Assembly (NCBI GenBank): GCA_011389555.1
Contig: JAABUD010000122.1
Location: 29,335 to 93,334, forward strand
Source of the DNA: Desulfotignum sp.
GTDB lineage: Bacteria; Desulfobacterota; Desulfobacteria; Desulfobacterales; Desulfobacteraceae
DNA length: 64,000 bases
Direction of reading: 5' to 3'
Under the pieces are notes generated by a model. The model did no database searches and was not told the origin of the DNA. It was given only the letters and a program-made list of their open reading frames with translations. Below, piece by piece: positions 26,694-35,804 of this stretch. The first letter of the stretch is position 1, and each line of letters opens with the position of its first letter. The translations under genes and the position numbers were made by a program.

Positions 26694-29559
26694 ACTGAGC
26701 CGGAAGAATACGGATCCGTGCGGCTTTTTTCAGATCCAGATAGGTGTCGGCCAGTTTCGTCATCTCCTTGTGGGTCAATCCGCTGTATTCAGGAACAATG
26801 GTGTGGGCCCAGTCCAGTTTTTCAGGGTGTTGTCGTGACCCTGCCATCACGGAATTCAGCCAGTAGGCATTGGTTTCCCGCAATACCTCCAGTTGTTTGA
26901 GAACCGGGGCCAGAGCCAGTTCGGTTTCCCGGGCGGAAATTCCATTGGCACGGATGTCTGCAATAATTTCATGAAGGGTCTGTACCACCGGATCCACAGA
27001 TTCATGGGACACCGGCACCACCATCTGCAGCACCCCATATCCATCATGAACCATGGACGGGTGATTGTAAACATACGGCGAATATGCGGCCCCCAGTTTT
27101 TCCCGGATGGTTATTCTCAAATGTTCAGACAGGACCCGGGACAGCAGGGACAATGCCCGGGATAAATTCACATCCCAGTAATCATCGGTTAAAAAAGCGA
27201 TCCGCACCACGCCTTTATCGATTTTGGTATCCAGGGTCAAAGACAGACTTTCCCCTTCAGGAAATTGAACCGGATCCAGATCATTTTGGCAATGAACTTC
27301 GTTTTCCGGGGAGGCAAATCCTCCCAGCAGCGTGCGGGCATGGGAAACCACCCGGGCTGGATCAAAATCTCCCACCAGGGAGACCTCAAATCCCCCCTGC
27401 TTGAAATACGGGGCGAGCCAGGACTGGATATCGGTTAAGTCCAGGCGATCCATTTCATCCGGATGGGGCATGCCGAACCAGGGATTTCCTTTGGCCAGAA
27501 ACCGGTCCCCTTTAATGCGCATGATGCCGTCCGGGGTCTGTTTAAGGGCTTCATACATCTGGCGGTACTGATTTTTGGCCAGGTCAAGACTTTCCTGTTT
27601 GAAACCCGGATCCGTCAGTAACGAGCGGATCAGGTGAAACACCAGTTCGGTCTCACCGGGGTCCGCAGACCCGCTCAGGGAAAAAAAGGTGTCTTCCACG
27701 GTAAATTCCATGGTCACGTCCCGGCCGGCCAATGCCGCGTTCAATTGATCCAGGGTCATGCTTCCCAAACCGCTTTTGTGCACGGTCTGCTCGCTGATAA
27801 AAGCGATGCCGGGTTTGTCCGCCGGTTCACAGGACCGGCCATGCCCGAACACCACTTTGAACAGAAACCGGCCTTTCTGAAAATCGGTTTGCTTGAGATT
27901 CAGCCGGATCTGGTTGTCAAAATCGATCCGGGAAATCTCCAGATCTTTGACATTTTTTTCTATACTCTGAATGGCCGCCGGCGTTTCAGGAACCGGAAGA
28001 TAAGGAAAGCTGGTGGAAAGTTCCGGCTGGAACAGATCCGCTTTTTGGCGGGAACTGTCATTGAATCCGTTTAAAATGGCCTGTTCAGCGGATTCAGAAG
28101 GGTTTGATGCAATGTCTGCGTTCCCGGTGACCATCACCAGCCGGTGATCCGGTTTCCAGGATGTCTGAAATGCCGTGTTCACCTGGTCCACAGACAAACT
28201 TTCCACAAACGGAGTCAGCAGATCTTTTGCCTGAACAGGGGATAAAAACCAGTTCTTGGTTTGAACAGACGTGAGCAGGGATTTTGCCAGGTCGGATGTC
28301 TTCCGGGTGTCAGCCTGCCGGACGGATGTTTCCAGGTCAGCCAGAAAATCTGCTTTGACCCGGTCCAGTTCTTTTTGTGTGAACCCGGTTTCATAAGCCT
28401 GGCGGAGCAATTTTTCCAGTTGTGCCAGACTGGTATCCCAGTGTTTGGCATCACATTTTGCAGTGACCGCCGCCGCATTTATATAATTGAGAAACCGGCC
28501 GGAATATGCGGATGCCGAGGAAAAATCCACGCTGCCTTCCTGGATCATGCGGGACAGGCGATGATCCAGCATGGTATCTGCCAGGGTCCGGGTCACCTCC
28601 TGCTTGAGACTGTCTTCGGTTTCATAGGCAAAATCCGTATATTCGATCCGTTCAATTGTGATCCGTGTGTTTCCTGCTTCCGGCTCAAACAGATAAAACG
28701 GTTTGATGCCCTCGTGGGGGTCCCACTGGATACCTTTGGGTGCATACAGACTTTCCGGCAACCGGGGTTCAAGGGATTGAAACTGCGCTGTGATCCATTT
28801 TTCAGCCGCCTGGATATCCATATCCCCGACCATGATCAAAACCATGTTATCCGGCCGGTACCATCGGTCATAAAATTGTTTGAGCTGTTTTTGATCCGTG
28901 GTTTCAATCACCGGTTCTATTCCGATGGGCATGCGCCGGGGCAGAATGGATCCCGGCAGTTCAAACGCGAAAGTGGATTTGAAGGTCCGGTAGGACACGG
29001 AGTCCCGCTCCTGTTTTTCCGCCAGGATAATTCCCCGTTCCCGGTCGATCTCCTCTTCCAGAAGCAGTGCGCCGGCGGCATAATCCTTGAGCACTTTCAG
29101 GGCATCCTCCAGATGTGCCTGATCCCCTTTGGGCAGTTTCAAATCATACGCAGTATGAAAAAACGAGGTGCTGGCATTCACATCCGCACCAAAGTCCATG
29201 CCGATGGACTGGAAATATGTGACCAGTTCTCCCGGAGAAAAATGTTCGGTGCCATTGAACAGCATGTGCTCCAGATAGTGGGCCATCCCCTGTTCATCCG
29301 CGGTTTCGTGCGCTGAACCGGCAAATATGTTCAAATAAACCCCCACCCGGTCTTTGGGTGTGGTGTTTTTCATGAGAACATACTGAAATCCATTGGACAG
29401 GGTGCCGTGAACCACGGCCGGGTCCTTGATCACCCGATCGGCAGCCACAGGCAACGCATGTCCGGCCGGGCTGAACCAGAGGACCGCACCGATCAGCAAG
29501 GCCCATACCAGGCAACCGATCTGCACCCGATATCGGGTCAGGGGCCACACGCTATCCAT
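26692..29559 (-). CDS. Secreted M16 family zinc metallopeptidase (pitrilysin/PqqL-like)
   Basis: This large two-half M16 peptidase is predicted to be periplasmic. I choose the start at the complement of 29559 (MDSVWPLTRYRVQ, about 955 aa), because it overlaps the ppiD-like stop in ATGGATAG, a typical coupling; the ORF track starts 16 codons earlier. A signal segment (IGCLVWALLIGAVLWF) is followed by the inverted zinc motif HYLEHMLFNG and the downstream Glu in RERGIILAEKQERD. Four clamshell domains follow, the second half lacking the zinc motif, as the family does. The substrate is unknown; small periplasmic peptides are plausible. It is encoded directly after a periplasmic chaperone. Confidence 0.87.
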   Translation of the reverse strand: MDSVWPLTRYRVQIGCLVWALLIGAVLWFSPAGHALPVAADRVIKDPAVVHGTLSNGFQYVLMKNTTPKDRVGVYLNIFAGSAHETADEQGMAHYLEHMLFNGTEHFSPGELVTYFQSIGMDFGADVNASTSFFHTAYDLKLPKGDQAHLEDALKVLKDYAAGALLLEEEIDRERGIILAEKQERDSVSYRTFKSTFAFELPGSILPRRMPIGIEPVIETTDQKQLKQFYDRWYRPDNMVLIMVGDMDIQAAEKWITAQFQSLEPRLPESLYAPKGIQWDPHEGIKPFYLFEPEAGNTRITIERIEYTDFAYETEDSLKQEVTRTLADTMLDHRLSRMIQEGSVDFSSASAYSGRFLNYINAAAVTAKCDAKHWDTSLAQLEKLLRQAYETGFTQKELDRVKADFLADLETSVRQADTRKTSDLAKSLLTSVQTKNWFLSPVQAKDLLTPFVESLSVDQVNTAFQTSWKPDHRLVMVTGNADIASNPSESAEQAILNGFNDSSRQKADLFQPELSTSFPYLPVPETPAAIQSIEKNVKDLEISRIDFDNQIRLNLKQTDFQKGRFLFKVVFGHGRSCEPADKPGIAFISEQTVHKSGLGSMTLDQLNAALAGRDVTMEFTVEDTFFSLSGSADPGETELVFHLIRSLLTDPGFKQESLDLAKNQYRQMYEALKQTPDGIMRIKGDRFLAKGNPWFGMPHPDEMDRLDLTDIQSWLAPYFKQGGFEVSLVGDFDPARVVSHARTLLGGFASPENEVHCQNDLDPVQFPEGESLSLTLDTKIDKGVVRIAFLTDDYWDVNLSRALSLLSRVLSEHLRITIREKLGAAYSPYVYNHPSMVHDGYGVLQMVVPVSHESVDPVVQTLHEIIADIRANGISARETELALAPVLKQLEVLRETNAYWLNSVMAGSRQHPEKLDWAHTIVPEYSGLTHKEMTKLADTYLDLKKAARIRILPAQ

Positions 29560-31447
29560 CGATGAACTGGGAATTGATTTCAATCTGGCTTTTCTCTTTG
29601 AGTTCATTGATCCATGCCTGAAAGTATTGTCCTTGTTTTGCCTGTAAAACCTGGGATTTTATTTCCGATAGATTTTCCTGGATTTCGTCTTCTTCCGGGG
29701 TCTTTCGGTCTTTGTACGCAATGATGAAAAATCCCTGATTTGTCTGTAACACGTCTGAATGCACGGGGTGTTCCGACGTCAGCGTGAATGCGGCATTTTT
29801 AACCGCATCGGAACCCCCGATTTCCTGGATGGTTTCATTTCGGGTAAACCAGTCGGTTGTGGACAAGGCCAGGTTGTTTTCCCGGGCTGTTTTTTCGATA
29901 TTTCCGGTGTTTTTTGCCGACTCCAGCAGTGATTGGGCCCGGTTTTCCGCCGCTGCGTCCCGAAATTTTCCGGCCAGTTCCTCTTTGATTTCATCGGTCA
30001 CCGCTTCCAGAGGAAGCTGGACCGGTTCAATGGTTTCCTTCACCTCGATCAGAAAATAATCCTCCCCGATCTGACGGATATCACTGATCTGCCGGGGCTG
30101 GATTTCAAACGCGGCCTGGGCGAACCCCGGGGCATTGTCCAGTTCAAGTCCATTGCCGTTTACATCAAAAGGGTTTGTGACCCGGACTTCTTTTTGAGTC
30201 ATCAACCCCACCTGTTCCAGGGTATCGCCGTCAATGACCGCATCGAACGCATCTTCCGCCCTGTAATAGGCCAGTTGCTGCATTTCCTCCTGCTTGAGCC
30301 GGGTTTCGATATCTTCGGCCACCTGGTCCAGGGGTTTTGTCTGTGCTTCAAACCGGTTCATCACCTGGATCACATGCCACCCGAACCGGGTTCTCACCGG
30401 TTCGGAAATTTCCCCGGGCTGCAGGGCAAACGCGGCATCTGCAAACGGCTGGACCATGCTATTTCTATCGAATTTTCCCAGGTATCCTCCGTCTTCTCTG
30501 GAAGGTCCCTGGGAGGTTTCTCTGGCCAGTTCGGCAAAATCCGCACCTTTCACAGCACGTTCATACACAGCCAGTGCTTCTTTCCGGGCGGTTTCCACGG
30601 CCAATTCATCCGCCGTATCATCCACCTGGATCAGGATATGACCGGCTTCCACCTGTTCGGGGATGTCAAATTCCTCGGGATGCTGATCATAATACGCGGT
30701 AACCTGTTCTTTGGAAATGGTAACCTGATCCTGAAAATCTTTGCTGGAATATCGGATAAAGGCTGCCTTGCGCCTGGGCTCTGATTGATATCGGTCCTTG
30801 TTTTCTTCATAATGGGCCTGGACCTGCTCCGATGTCACGGAAATCTCGGAAAAATCGGCTGGATCGATTTTCATGTAATCGATTTTCATGGATGTGTTGT
30901 GAAAATCATAAAAACTGCGTGCTTCCATATCCGAGACCGACACGGCGCCCACAATCATGTCCTGAAGTTTTTGTGTTCTCAACTGGGTACGCTGAAGCTG
31001 CTCGAACATCTCAGGGGTCATGGAGTTGAGTCCCAGCAACCGTTTGTACAGTTCCATATCAAACCGGCCGTCTTTCTGGAACACATTCATGCTCAGAATG
31101 GATTCCTGCAGTTCCGAATCCGTGACCCTGATTTCGAAGGCATCCGCCTGTTCAGCCATCAGTTTGTCTTCAATCAGCGTATTGAGGGCCTGCTGCTTGA
31201 CATTCAGCGCCTTTAACAGATCATCGGTCAGGTTGTCCTGAAAGCGGTTCCGCATCTGTTCCACCAGATTCCGATAGGCCACCTGGTACTCATCCATCGT
31301 GATGGGGGTATCATTGACCGACGCCACTGAATTATCCCGGCCGGAATTCATGGATCCCACACCCAGAAACACAAACACCAGCACGATGATACCCAGAAAA
31401 ATTTTGATAATCCAGTTGCCTGAATTCTCCCGCAGATAACGCAGCAT
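29552..31447 (-). CDS. ppiD: PpiD/SurA-type membrane-anchored peptidyl-prolyl isomerase chaperone
   Basis: The protein has 631 residues. An N-terminal cytoplasmic stub and one membrane helix (WIIKIFLGIIVLVFVFLGVG) precede a SurA_N-like chaperone region. A parvulin domain follows, with AGHILIQVDDTADE, FAELARETSQGPSREDGGYLGKF, MVQPFADAAFALQPGEISEPVRTRFGWHVIQV. A second degenerate parvulin-like region completes the C-terminus. PpiD works at the Sec exit site on newly exported proteins. The ATG at 31447 follows AAGGAG. A clear promoter lies upstream, and the M16 peptidase gene overlaps its 3' end. Confidence 0.92.
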   Translation of the reverse strand: MLRYLRENSGNWIIKIFLGIIVLVFVFLGVGSMNSGRDNSVASVNDTPITMDEYQVAYRNLVEQMRNRFQDNLTDDLLKALNVKQQALNTLIEDKLMAEQADAFEIRVTDSELQESILSMNVFQKDGRFDMELYKRLLGLNSMTPEMFEQLQRTQLRTQKLQDMIVGAVSVSDMEARSFYDFHNTSMKIDYMKIDPADFSEISVTSEQVQAHYEENKDRYQSEPRRKAAFIRYSSKDFQDQVTISKEQVTAYYDQHPEEFDIPEQVEAGHILIQVDDTADELAVETARKEALAVYERAVKGADFAELARETSQGPSREDGGYLGKFDRNSMVQPFADAAFALQPGEISEPVRTRFGWHVIQVMNRFEAQTKPLDQVAEDIETRLKQEEMQQLAYYRAEDAFDAVIDGDTLEQVGLMTQKEVRVTNPFDVNGNGLELDNAPGFAQAAFEIQPRQISDIRQIGEDYFLIEVKETIEPVQLPLEAVTDEIKEELAGKFRDAAAENRAQSLLESAKNTGNIEKTARENNLALSTTDWFTRNETIQEIGGSDAVKNAAFTLTSEHPVHSDVLQTNQGFFIIAYKDRKTPEEDEIQENLSEIKSQVLQAKQGQYFQAWINELKEKSQIEINSQFIDG

Positions 31448-31498
31448 TCAATTTTCTCCTTCGTATATCAGAAATAGTAAAAATCAATAAATCCTAGC

Positions 31499-31528
31499 AT
31501 AATATCTTTTGATAAAACCGGATGTCAA
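31499..31528 (-). promoter_or_regulatory. Promoter of the ppiD-M16 operon
   Basis: Read on the minus strand, TTGACA (31528-31523), an 18-base spacer and TATTAT (31504-31499) form a strong sigma-70-type promoter about 50 bases before the ppiD start. Confidence 0.7.
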
Positions 31529-31575
31529 TGTTTAATTCAAAATCGTTCCCGCCCGGTAAAAATATTATTTTTTTG

Positions 31576-31604
31576 TTGACACCGGGCCGTGTTTCGATTA
31601 TTAA
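31576..31604 (+). promoter_or_regulatory. Promoter of tRNA-Ala
   Basis: A perfect TTGACA (31576-31581), a 17-base spacer and TATTAA (31599-31604) sit about 20 bases upstream of the mature tRNA 5' end. This fits a dedicated tRNA promoter with a short leader. Confidence 0.7.
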
Positions 31605-31622
31605 TCACCATCATTTCGATGT

Positions 31623-31698
31623 GGGGCTGTAGCTCAGCTGGGAGAGCGTACGGCTGGCAGCCGTAAGGTCAGGGGTTCGATCCCCCTCAGCTCCACCA
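31623..31698 (+). tRNA. tRNA-Ala, anticodon GGC, CCA encoded
   Basis: The 76-base sequence folds as a complete cloverleaf. The acceptor pair is GGGGCTG/CAGCTCC with one G-U. The D stem is GCTC/GAGC, and the anticodon stem TACGG/CCGTA carries the loop CTGGCAG. The T stem AGGGG/CCCCT carries the loop TTCGATC. The anticodon GGC reads GCC and GCU alanine codons, and the 3' CCA is encoded. Confidence 0.97.
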
Positions 31699-31710
31699 CT
31701 TTTTCAGATA

Positions 31711-31752
31711 AAAAAACCTTCCTGCATTTCCAAACTGCAGAAAGGTTTTTTG
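31711..31752. terminator. Bidirectional terminator between tRNA-Ala and the DegP-like gene
   Basis: AAAAAACCTT-c-CTGCA pairs with TGCAG-a-AAGGTTTTTT around a 9-base loop, a 15-bp stem with one mismatch. A-runs on the left and T-runs on the right make it work on both strands, ending the tRNA transcript and the convergent protease transcript. Confidence 0.85.
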
Positions 31753-31779
31753 GTTTTCGGCCGGTTTTACTCGGTATCT

Positions 31780-33195
31780 TTATTTTTCAAACCGCACCAC
31801 ATACACATGGCTGTTGCCTCTTCTGAACAGCAACTGGGCGGTCCGGCCTTTTTCAATGCGGGATAACACCTCATGATAGGATGTCAGATCAGTGATTCGC
31901 TGGCGGTTGAGCTCCAGGAGCAGGTCTCCGGTCCGGACCCCTGAACTGTCGGCCGGAGAATCCGGTTTGATTTCAGTGACAATCAGTCCTTTGACTTCTT
32001 CAGGATATCCCAGACGCTGGGCCGTGGCGGTATCGAGTTCCTTGAACTTGAAACCGAAACGGTCAAATTCCTCCAGCGATGCCATCACTTCCGGATCCTG
32101 ATCCGGGCGTTTTCCCAGTTTGACCTTCACGGTTTTTTCCTTGCCTTCCCGGATGATTTTGACATCCACCGTCTCATCCACCTTGAGGTTGGCGATGGTG
32201 ATGGTCAGGTCCCGGGAGGTTTCGATTTTTTCACCATTGACCTGGATAATGACATCCCCGGATTTGATTCCGGCCTCATGGGCCGGGTTGTCTTCATACA
32301 CTTTGGCCACATACACACCGCCGGTCGTATCAATTCCATAGTATTCCGCCAGTTCGGGTGTGATGTTCTGGATGGCCACGCCCATCCATCCCCGGGAGAC
32401 GTGTTTGGTGTCGATGAGCTGATCGATGATGCCGGTGGCCAGATCGGAGGGGATGGCAAAACCGATGCCCTGGCCGGATCTCACAATGGCGGTGTTGATC
32501 CCGATGACCTCGCCGTCCAGGTTCAGCAACGGTCCCCCGCTGTTGCCCGGATTGATGGAGGCATCGGTCTGGATAAAATCGTCATAAGGCCCGGAACCGA
32601 TAATCCGTCCTTTGGCGGAAATAATGCCCGCAGTAACGGTCTGCTCCAGCCCGAACGGGCTGCCGATGGCCACCACCCAGGAACCGATGGTCGCTGCACT
32701 GGATTTACCGAATTTCAACGGCTGGAGATTTTCGGCATCCACCTTGATGAGCGCCAGGTCTGTCATGGGATCGGTACCCACGATTTCCGCGTCTAGTTCG
32801 GTTTTATCGTGAAGAATCACCTTAATCTCATCCGCTCCCTTGATCACGTGATGATTGGTGACAATATACCCGTTGTTGGAAATGATAAACCCCGAGCCCA
32901 GGCTCTGTTCTTTCCGGTTCTGGGGCTGCGGGTTCAAAAACGGACCAAAAAAATCTTCAAGTCCTTCCCGGTTCCCGAACGGATGGCCGAAAAAATGCTG
33001 AAAAACCCGTCCTCCGCCCTGAACGGTTTTAACGGTCTGGATGTTGACCACTCCGGGTTTTACCGCTTCCGCCAGAGCGGAAAAACTGGCCGGAATCATC
33101 TGTTGTTTCTGAGCGGCCTGGACCGGCAGGGATATCAGTAGAAAAACACCCACCAGTAACGTGAGAATCCATCGCGTTTGTTTGAAGTATGTCAT
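31780..33195 (-). CDS. degP: DegP/DegQ (HtrA) family periplasmic serine protease
   Basis: This envelope quality-control protease and chaperone has 471 residues from the start at the complement of 33195 (MTYFKQTRWIL), chosen because AAGGAGA precedes it; the ORF track begins 14 codons earlier. A signal peptide ends near VQAAQ. The trypsin-like domain carries the full triad in IVTNHHVIKG, MTDLALIKVD and INPGNSGGPLL. Two PDZ domains follow (GWMGVAIQNITPELAEYYGI and TAQRLGYPEEVKGLIVTEI). A Phe/Gly-rich loop (GGRVFQHFFGHPFGNREGLEDFF) corresponds to the regulatory LA loop. It lies beside an OmpR-type two-component system, which may control it. Confidence 0.95.
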   Translation of the reverse strand: MTYFKQTRWILTLLVGVFLLISLPVQAAQKQQMIPASFSALAEAVKPGVVNIQTVKTVQGGGRVFQHFFGHPFGNREGLEDFFGPFLNPQPQNRKEQSLGSGFIISNNGYIVTNHHVIKGADEIKVILHDKTELDAEIVGTDPMTDLALIKVDAENLQPLKFGKSSAATIGSWVVAIGSPFGLEQTVTAGIISAKGRIIGSGPYDDFIQTDASINPGNSGGPLLNLDGEVIGINTAIVRSGQGIGFAIPSDLATGIIDQLIDTKHVSRGWMGVAIQNITPELAEYYGIDTTGGVYVAKVYEDNPAHEAGIKSGDVIIQVNGEKIETSRDLTITIANLKVDETVDVKIIREGKEKTVKVKLGKRPDQDPEVMASLEEFDRFGFKFKELDTATAQRLGYPEEVKGLIVTEIKPDSPADSSGVRTGDLLLELNRQRITDLTSYHEVLSRIEKGRTAQLLFRRGNSHVYVVRFEK

Positions 33196-33280
33196 GGTAC
33201 TCTCCTTTTTGATTTTTGAGTTTGAAAAAAAAATCAACCCGCGTCTGGTTTCAACGGATCTTTTCTTTTTGTATTGTAAA

Positions 33281-33294
33281 GGTATTATAATACC
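33281..33294 (-). promoter_or_regulatory. Palindrome containing a -10 box upstream of the DegP-like gene
   Basis: GGTATTATAATACC is a perfect 14-bp palindrome about 86 bases upstream of the protease start. It contains TATAAT on both strands. No good -35 box is seen at the usual distance, so the promoter may need an activator. The palindrome could also be an operator. Confidence 0.4.
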
Positions 33295-33306
33295 GGAAGA
33301 TGATTT

Positions 33307-34710
33307 TTACATGACCTGAAAATTACAATATGGCAATGTCAGCGTGAAGCAGGCCCCGTTGCCGGGGCTGCTTTGAACCTGAATATCTCCATCGTGTTCT
33401 CTGGCAACGGCCCTGGCAAAAGACAGTCCCAGACCGCTGCCGGGACTGGTCCGGGAGGATTCTGCCCGGAAAAACCGCTCAAAAATCCGCTCGTGAAACT
33501 GCAAAGAGATTCCCGGTCCGGTATCGGTCACCTGAATATCCAGAACCTGATCATTTTTTCGGATTGTTTCAACCGTGATCTGACCGCCCGGGTCCGTATA
33601 TTTGATGGCATTGTCCAGGAGATTGGAAAATGCGCGCTGAAGCATGTTCACATCCGCCATCACCTCGAACCGGCCCGGCACGTGACAGAAAAATGCAATG
33701 TGTTTGTCTTCGGCCACCGGCGTGAACAAATCACATGCGGCCTGAATCATTCGGGTCAGATCCAGGGGCTCAAAATGAAAATCCCCTTCCCCGGCCCGGG
33801 TTCTGGATATCACCAGCATGGTGTTGATCATGTCCAGAAGCCGGTCCGATTCCTCGATGGTGCTGGCCGCCATGGTATGAAATTCTTCCAGGGACTCGCC
33901 CTGCAACAGGGTCATTTCCGCCGTTCCCCGGATCCGGGTGACCGGGCTTTTTAAATCATGGGCCATGTTGTCTCCCATTTCCCGGATGCCGCTGACCAGA
34001 GATTCAATCCGGTCCAGCATACGATTGAAAGTGCCGGCCAGATGATCGAGTTCATCCTTGCTGCCGGTGACCGGGACCCGTTTCTGAAGGCTGGATCCGG
34101 TAATACTGTTGGCGGTGCGGGTAATGGTATCCACCCGGGACAGGGCTTTTTGAACCAGAAACCACCCGGACAGGGCGGAAAACCCGACAATAAATCCCAT
34201 GGCCACCATGAACACCCGTTTGAACGCACTGAGCAGCCGGGACTGGGACTCCATGGTGATCCCGGTCTGTAGAATCGCGTTCCGGGCCACAAACGTGTAT
34301 AAAATGCGGGCCTTGTTTGCGTTGTCCATCATGCGGGTGTCAAACACCGGGGATTTGTTTTCCATCAACCGGTCCAGCATGGCATGATCCACCTGAATAT
34401 CTTTCCAGTAAGACATGTGGGAAGAGGCAAACACCTCTCCTGTGGGATACAAAAGCCTGAAAAAGATCATTTTTTCGCCGGCGGCCTTGGATTCGATCAC
34501 GGCCAGATTGCGGGCGCCTCTCATCCCGCTTTGCCGGATGACAGACGAAAACTGGGCCGCCTTGTCCAGCAGTTCCTGATCGATCTGGTCCTGAAGGGTC
34601 TGGACAGCCAGGTAATAAAAAAGGATGAATGCCACGGCTGCGGAAACGGAAAAAATTCCTGTAAACCAGAGCGTCAACCGGAACCGGATGGTCCTGAACA
34701 GATCAGGCAT
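33307..34710 (-). CDS. Sensor histidine kinase, OmpR-partner type
   Basis: The 467-residue inner-membrane kinase has helices near residues 12-32 and 165-190 around a periplasmic sensing region. A HAMP segment follows, then a HisKA box (GDNMAHDLKSPVTRIRGTAEM, phospho-acceptor His). The HATPase_c domain has NLLDNAIKYTDPGG, VTDTGPGI and SRTSPGSGLGLSFARAVAREHDG. The layout resembles the CusS/QseC-like class. The start overlaps the end of the response regulator gene by eight bases, so the pair is co-translated. The signal it senses cannot be read from the sequence; the adjacent HtrA protease makes envelope stress a reasonable guess. Confidence 0.93.
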   Translation of the reverse strand: MPDLFRTIRFRLTLWFTGIFSVSAAVAFILFYYLAVQTLQDQIDQELLDKAAQFSSVIRQSGMRGARNLAVIESKAAGEKMIFFRLLYPTGEVFASSHMSYWKDIQVDHAMLDRLMENKSPVFDTRMMDNANKARILYTFVARNAILQTGITMESQSRLLSAFKRVFMVAMGFIVGFSALSGWFLVQKALSRVDTITRTANSITGSSLQKRVPVTGSKDELDHLAGTFNRMLDRIESLVSGIREMGDNMAHDLKSPVTRIRGTAEMTLLQGESLEEFHTMAASTIEESDRLLDMINTMLVISRTRAGEGDFHFEPLDLTRMIQAACDLFTPVAEDKHIAFFCHVPGRFEVMADVNMLQRAFSNLLDNAIKYTDPGGQITVETIRKNDQVLDIQVTDTGPGISLQFHERIFERFFRAESSRTSPGSGLGLSFARAVAREHDGDIQVQSSPGNGACFTLTLPYCNFQVM

Positions 34711-35383
34711 CCGGTTCCCTTATCACATATCCGGCCCCGCGCACGGTATGAATCAGCCGGGCGGGATAGTCTTTGTCGATCTTATCTCTCAAGCGGCAGA
34801 TCCGGGCTTCCACCACATTGGTCATGGGGTCGAAATTATAATGCCATACATGTTCCATGATCATGGTTTTGGACACCACCCGGTTTTTGTTGCGCATCAG
34901 ATATTCCAGCAGGGAAAATTCCAGGGGCTGGAGCTCGATGACATCCTCACCCCGATGAACCCTGCGCTTCAATACATCCATTTTCAAATCCTGGCAAGTC
35001 AACACCACCGGGTCGGTCAGGTTGCCGGCCCGCCGGATCAGGGCCTGAATTCTGGCCAGCAGTTCAGAAAACGCAAACGGTTTGGTCAGATAATCGTCCG
35101 CACCGGCCTCCAGTCCCTTGACCCGGTCATCCACCCGGCCCCGGGCACTCAGCACGATAATGGGGGTATTGTTTTTGTGCCGCCGGATCTTTTGAATCAG
35201 GGTGAACCCATCCATTTCCGGCAGCATGATATCGATGATCAGGATATCATAAGAGAGGTCAAAGGCTTTTTCAAACCCCGAAGGTCCGGTGGCTGCCGTA
35301 TCCACTGCAAATCCGGCGGAATGAAGCCCTTTTTCCACGAACCGGGTGATCTTTTCATCATCTTCCACCAGCAGGATTCTCAT
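34703..35383 (-). CDS. OmpR-family response regulator
   Basis: The 226-residue regulator has a receiver domain with acidic pocket EDDE (residues 7-10), phospho-acceptor Asp51 in IIDIMLPEMDG, and conserved Thr/Ser and Lys (VLSARG, YLTKPF). A winged-helix Trans_reg_C domain follows (LKMDVLKRRVHRGEDVIELQPLEFSLLEYLMRNKNRVVSKTMI). It pairs with the overlapping kinase gene. An excellent promoter and a 20-bp inverted repeat in the leader lie upstream; the repeat is a candidate autoregulatory site. Confidence 0.94.
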   Translation of the reverse strand: MRILLVEDDEKITRFVEKGLHSAGFAVDTAATGPSGFEKAFDLSYDILIIDIMLPEMDGFTLIQKIRRHKNNTPIIVLSARGRVDDRVKGLEAGADDYLTKPFAFSELLARIQALIRRAGNLTDPVVLTCQDLKMDVLKRRVHRGEDVIELQPLEFSLLEYLMRNKNRVVSKTMIMEHVWHYNFDPMTNVVEARICRLRDKIDKDYPARLIHTVRGAGYVIREPDA

Positions 35384-35406
35384 GAATGCGGTTTCTCCCT
35401 GGGTTG

Positions 35407-35426
35407 AACCGGTTGACCGACCGGTT
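35407..35426. repeat. Inverted repeat in the response-regulator leader
   Basis: AACCGGT-tgaccg-ACCGGTT lies between the regulator start (35383) and its promoter. It is a candidate regulator binding site or a leader hairpin. Confidence 0.5.
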
Positions 35427-35455
35427 TGTTTTTTACATTATTTTTTAGTGCCTTT

Positions 35456-35483
35456 ATTATAGGACCCTCGGGTGAATTATCAA
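35456..35483 (-). promoter_or_regulatory. Promoter of the two-component system
   Basis: On the minus strand TTGATA (35483-35478), a 16-base spacer and a perfect TATAAT (35461-35456) form a strong promoter about 75 bases before the regulator start. Confidence 0.65.
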
Positions 35484-35563
35484 TATTGAATTGATTTTTT
35501 TCCACCCACCCGGTAAGCTGTCCCACAATTTTTTTCAACCGCCAAGAACAGGATTTGCTTGAC

Positions 35564-35791
35564 ATGAAACATACATGGTGGATATTCCAGGTACTGCTGC
35601 TTCTGGTGTCGATATTTTTTTTCCTGTTCGGCCTGGATCTGCTCGTATCCGCATACCGGCTTCAGGACCCTTTTTCTTTTATCATGACCTTTTTTGCCGC
35701 CAGTTTTGTACTGCTGATCAGTGCGGCCCTGGCAATCACCTTTCTGATCAAAATGATCCGGGTGTACCGGCGCATTCGAAACCATTCCTGA
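35564..35791 (+). CDS. Small two-helix membrane protein of unknown function
   Basis: The 75-residue product starts MKHTWWIFQVLLLL at ATG 35564; the ORF-track TTG start adds three residues. Two hydrophobic helices (about residues 5-28 and 38-62) are joined by a short loop (AYRLQDPFS), and the tail is basic (KMIRVYRRIRNHS), predicting both ends in the cytoplasm. AGGA lies about 12 bases upstream. No family is recognised. It is divergent from the two-component system and 13 bases before uup, so it may be the first gene of the uup transcript. Confidence 0.6.
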   Translation: MKHTWWIFQVLLLLVSIFFFLFGLDLLVSAYRLQDPFSFIMTFFAASFVLLISAALAITFLIKMIRVYRRIRNHS

Positions 35792-35804
35792 TATCAGGTG
35801 TTGT

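Noticed and set aside
28261-29316. 351-aa plus-strand ORF opposite the M16 peptidase
   Set aside because: It is antisense to a complete peptidase with catalytic motifs, and its Phe/Gly/Ile-rich composition is typical of shadow frames.
35407-35430. Plus-strand terminator at the AACCGGT inverted repeat
   Set aside because: A T-rich stretch follows, but no plus-strand gene precedes it; a leader or operator site is more sensible.
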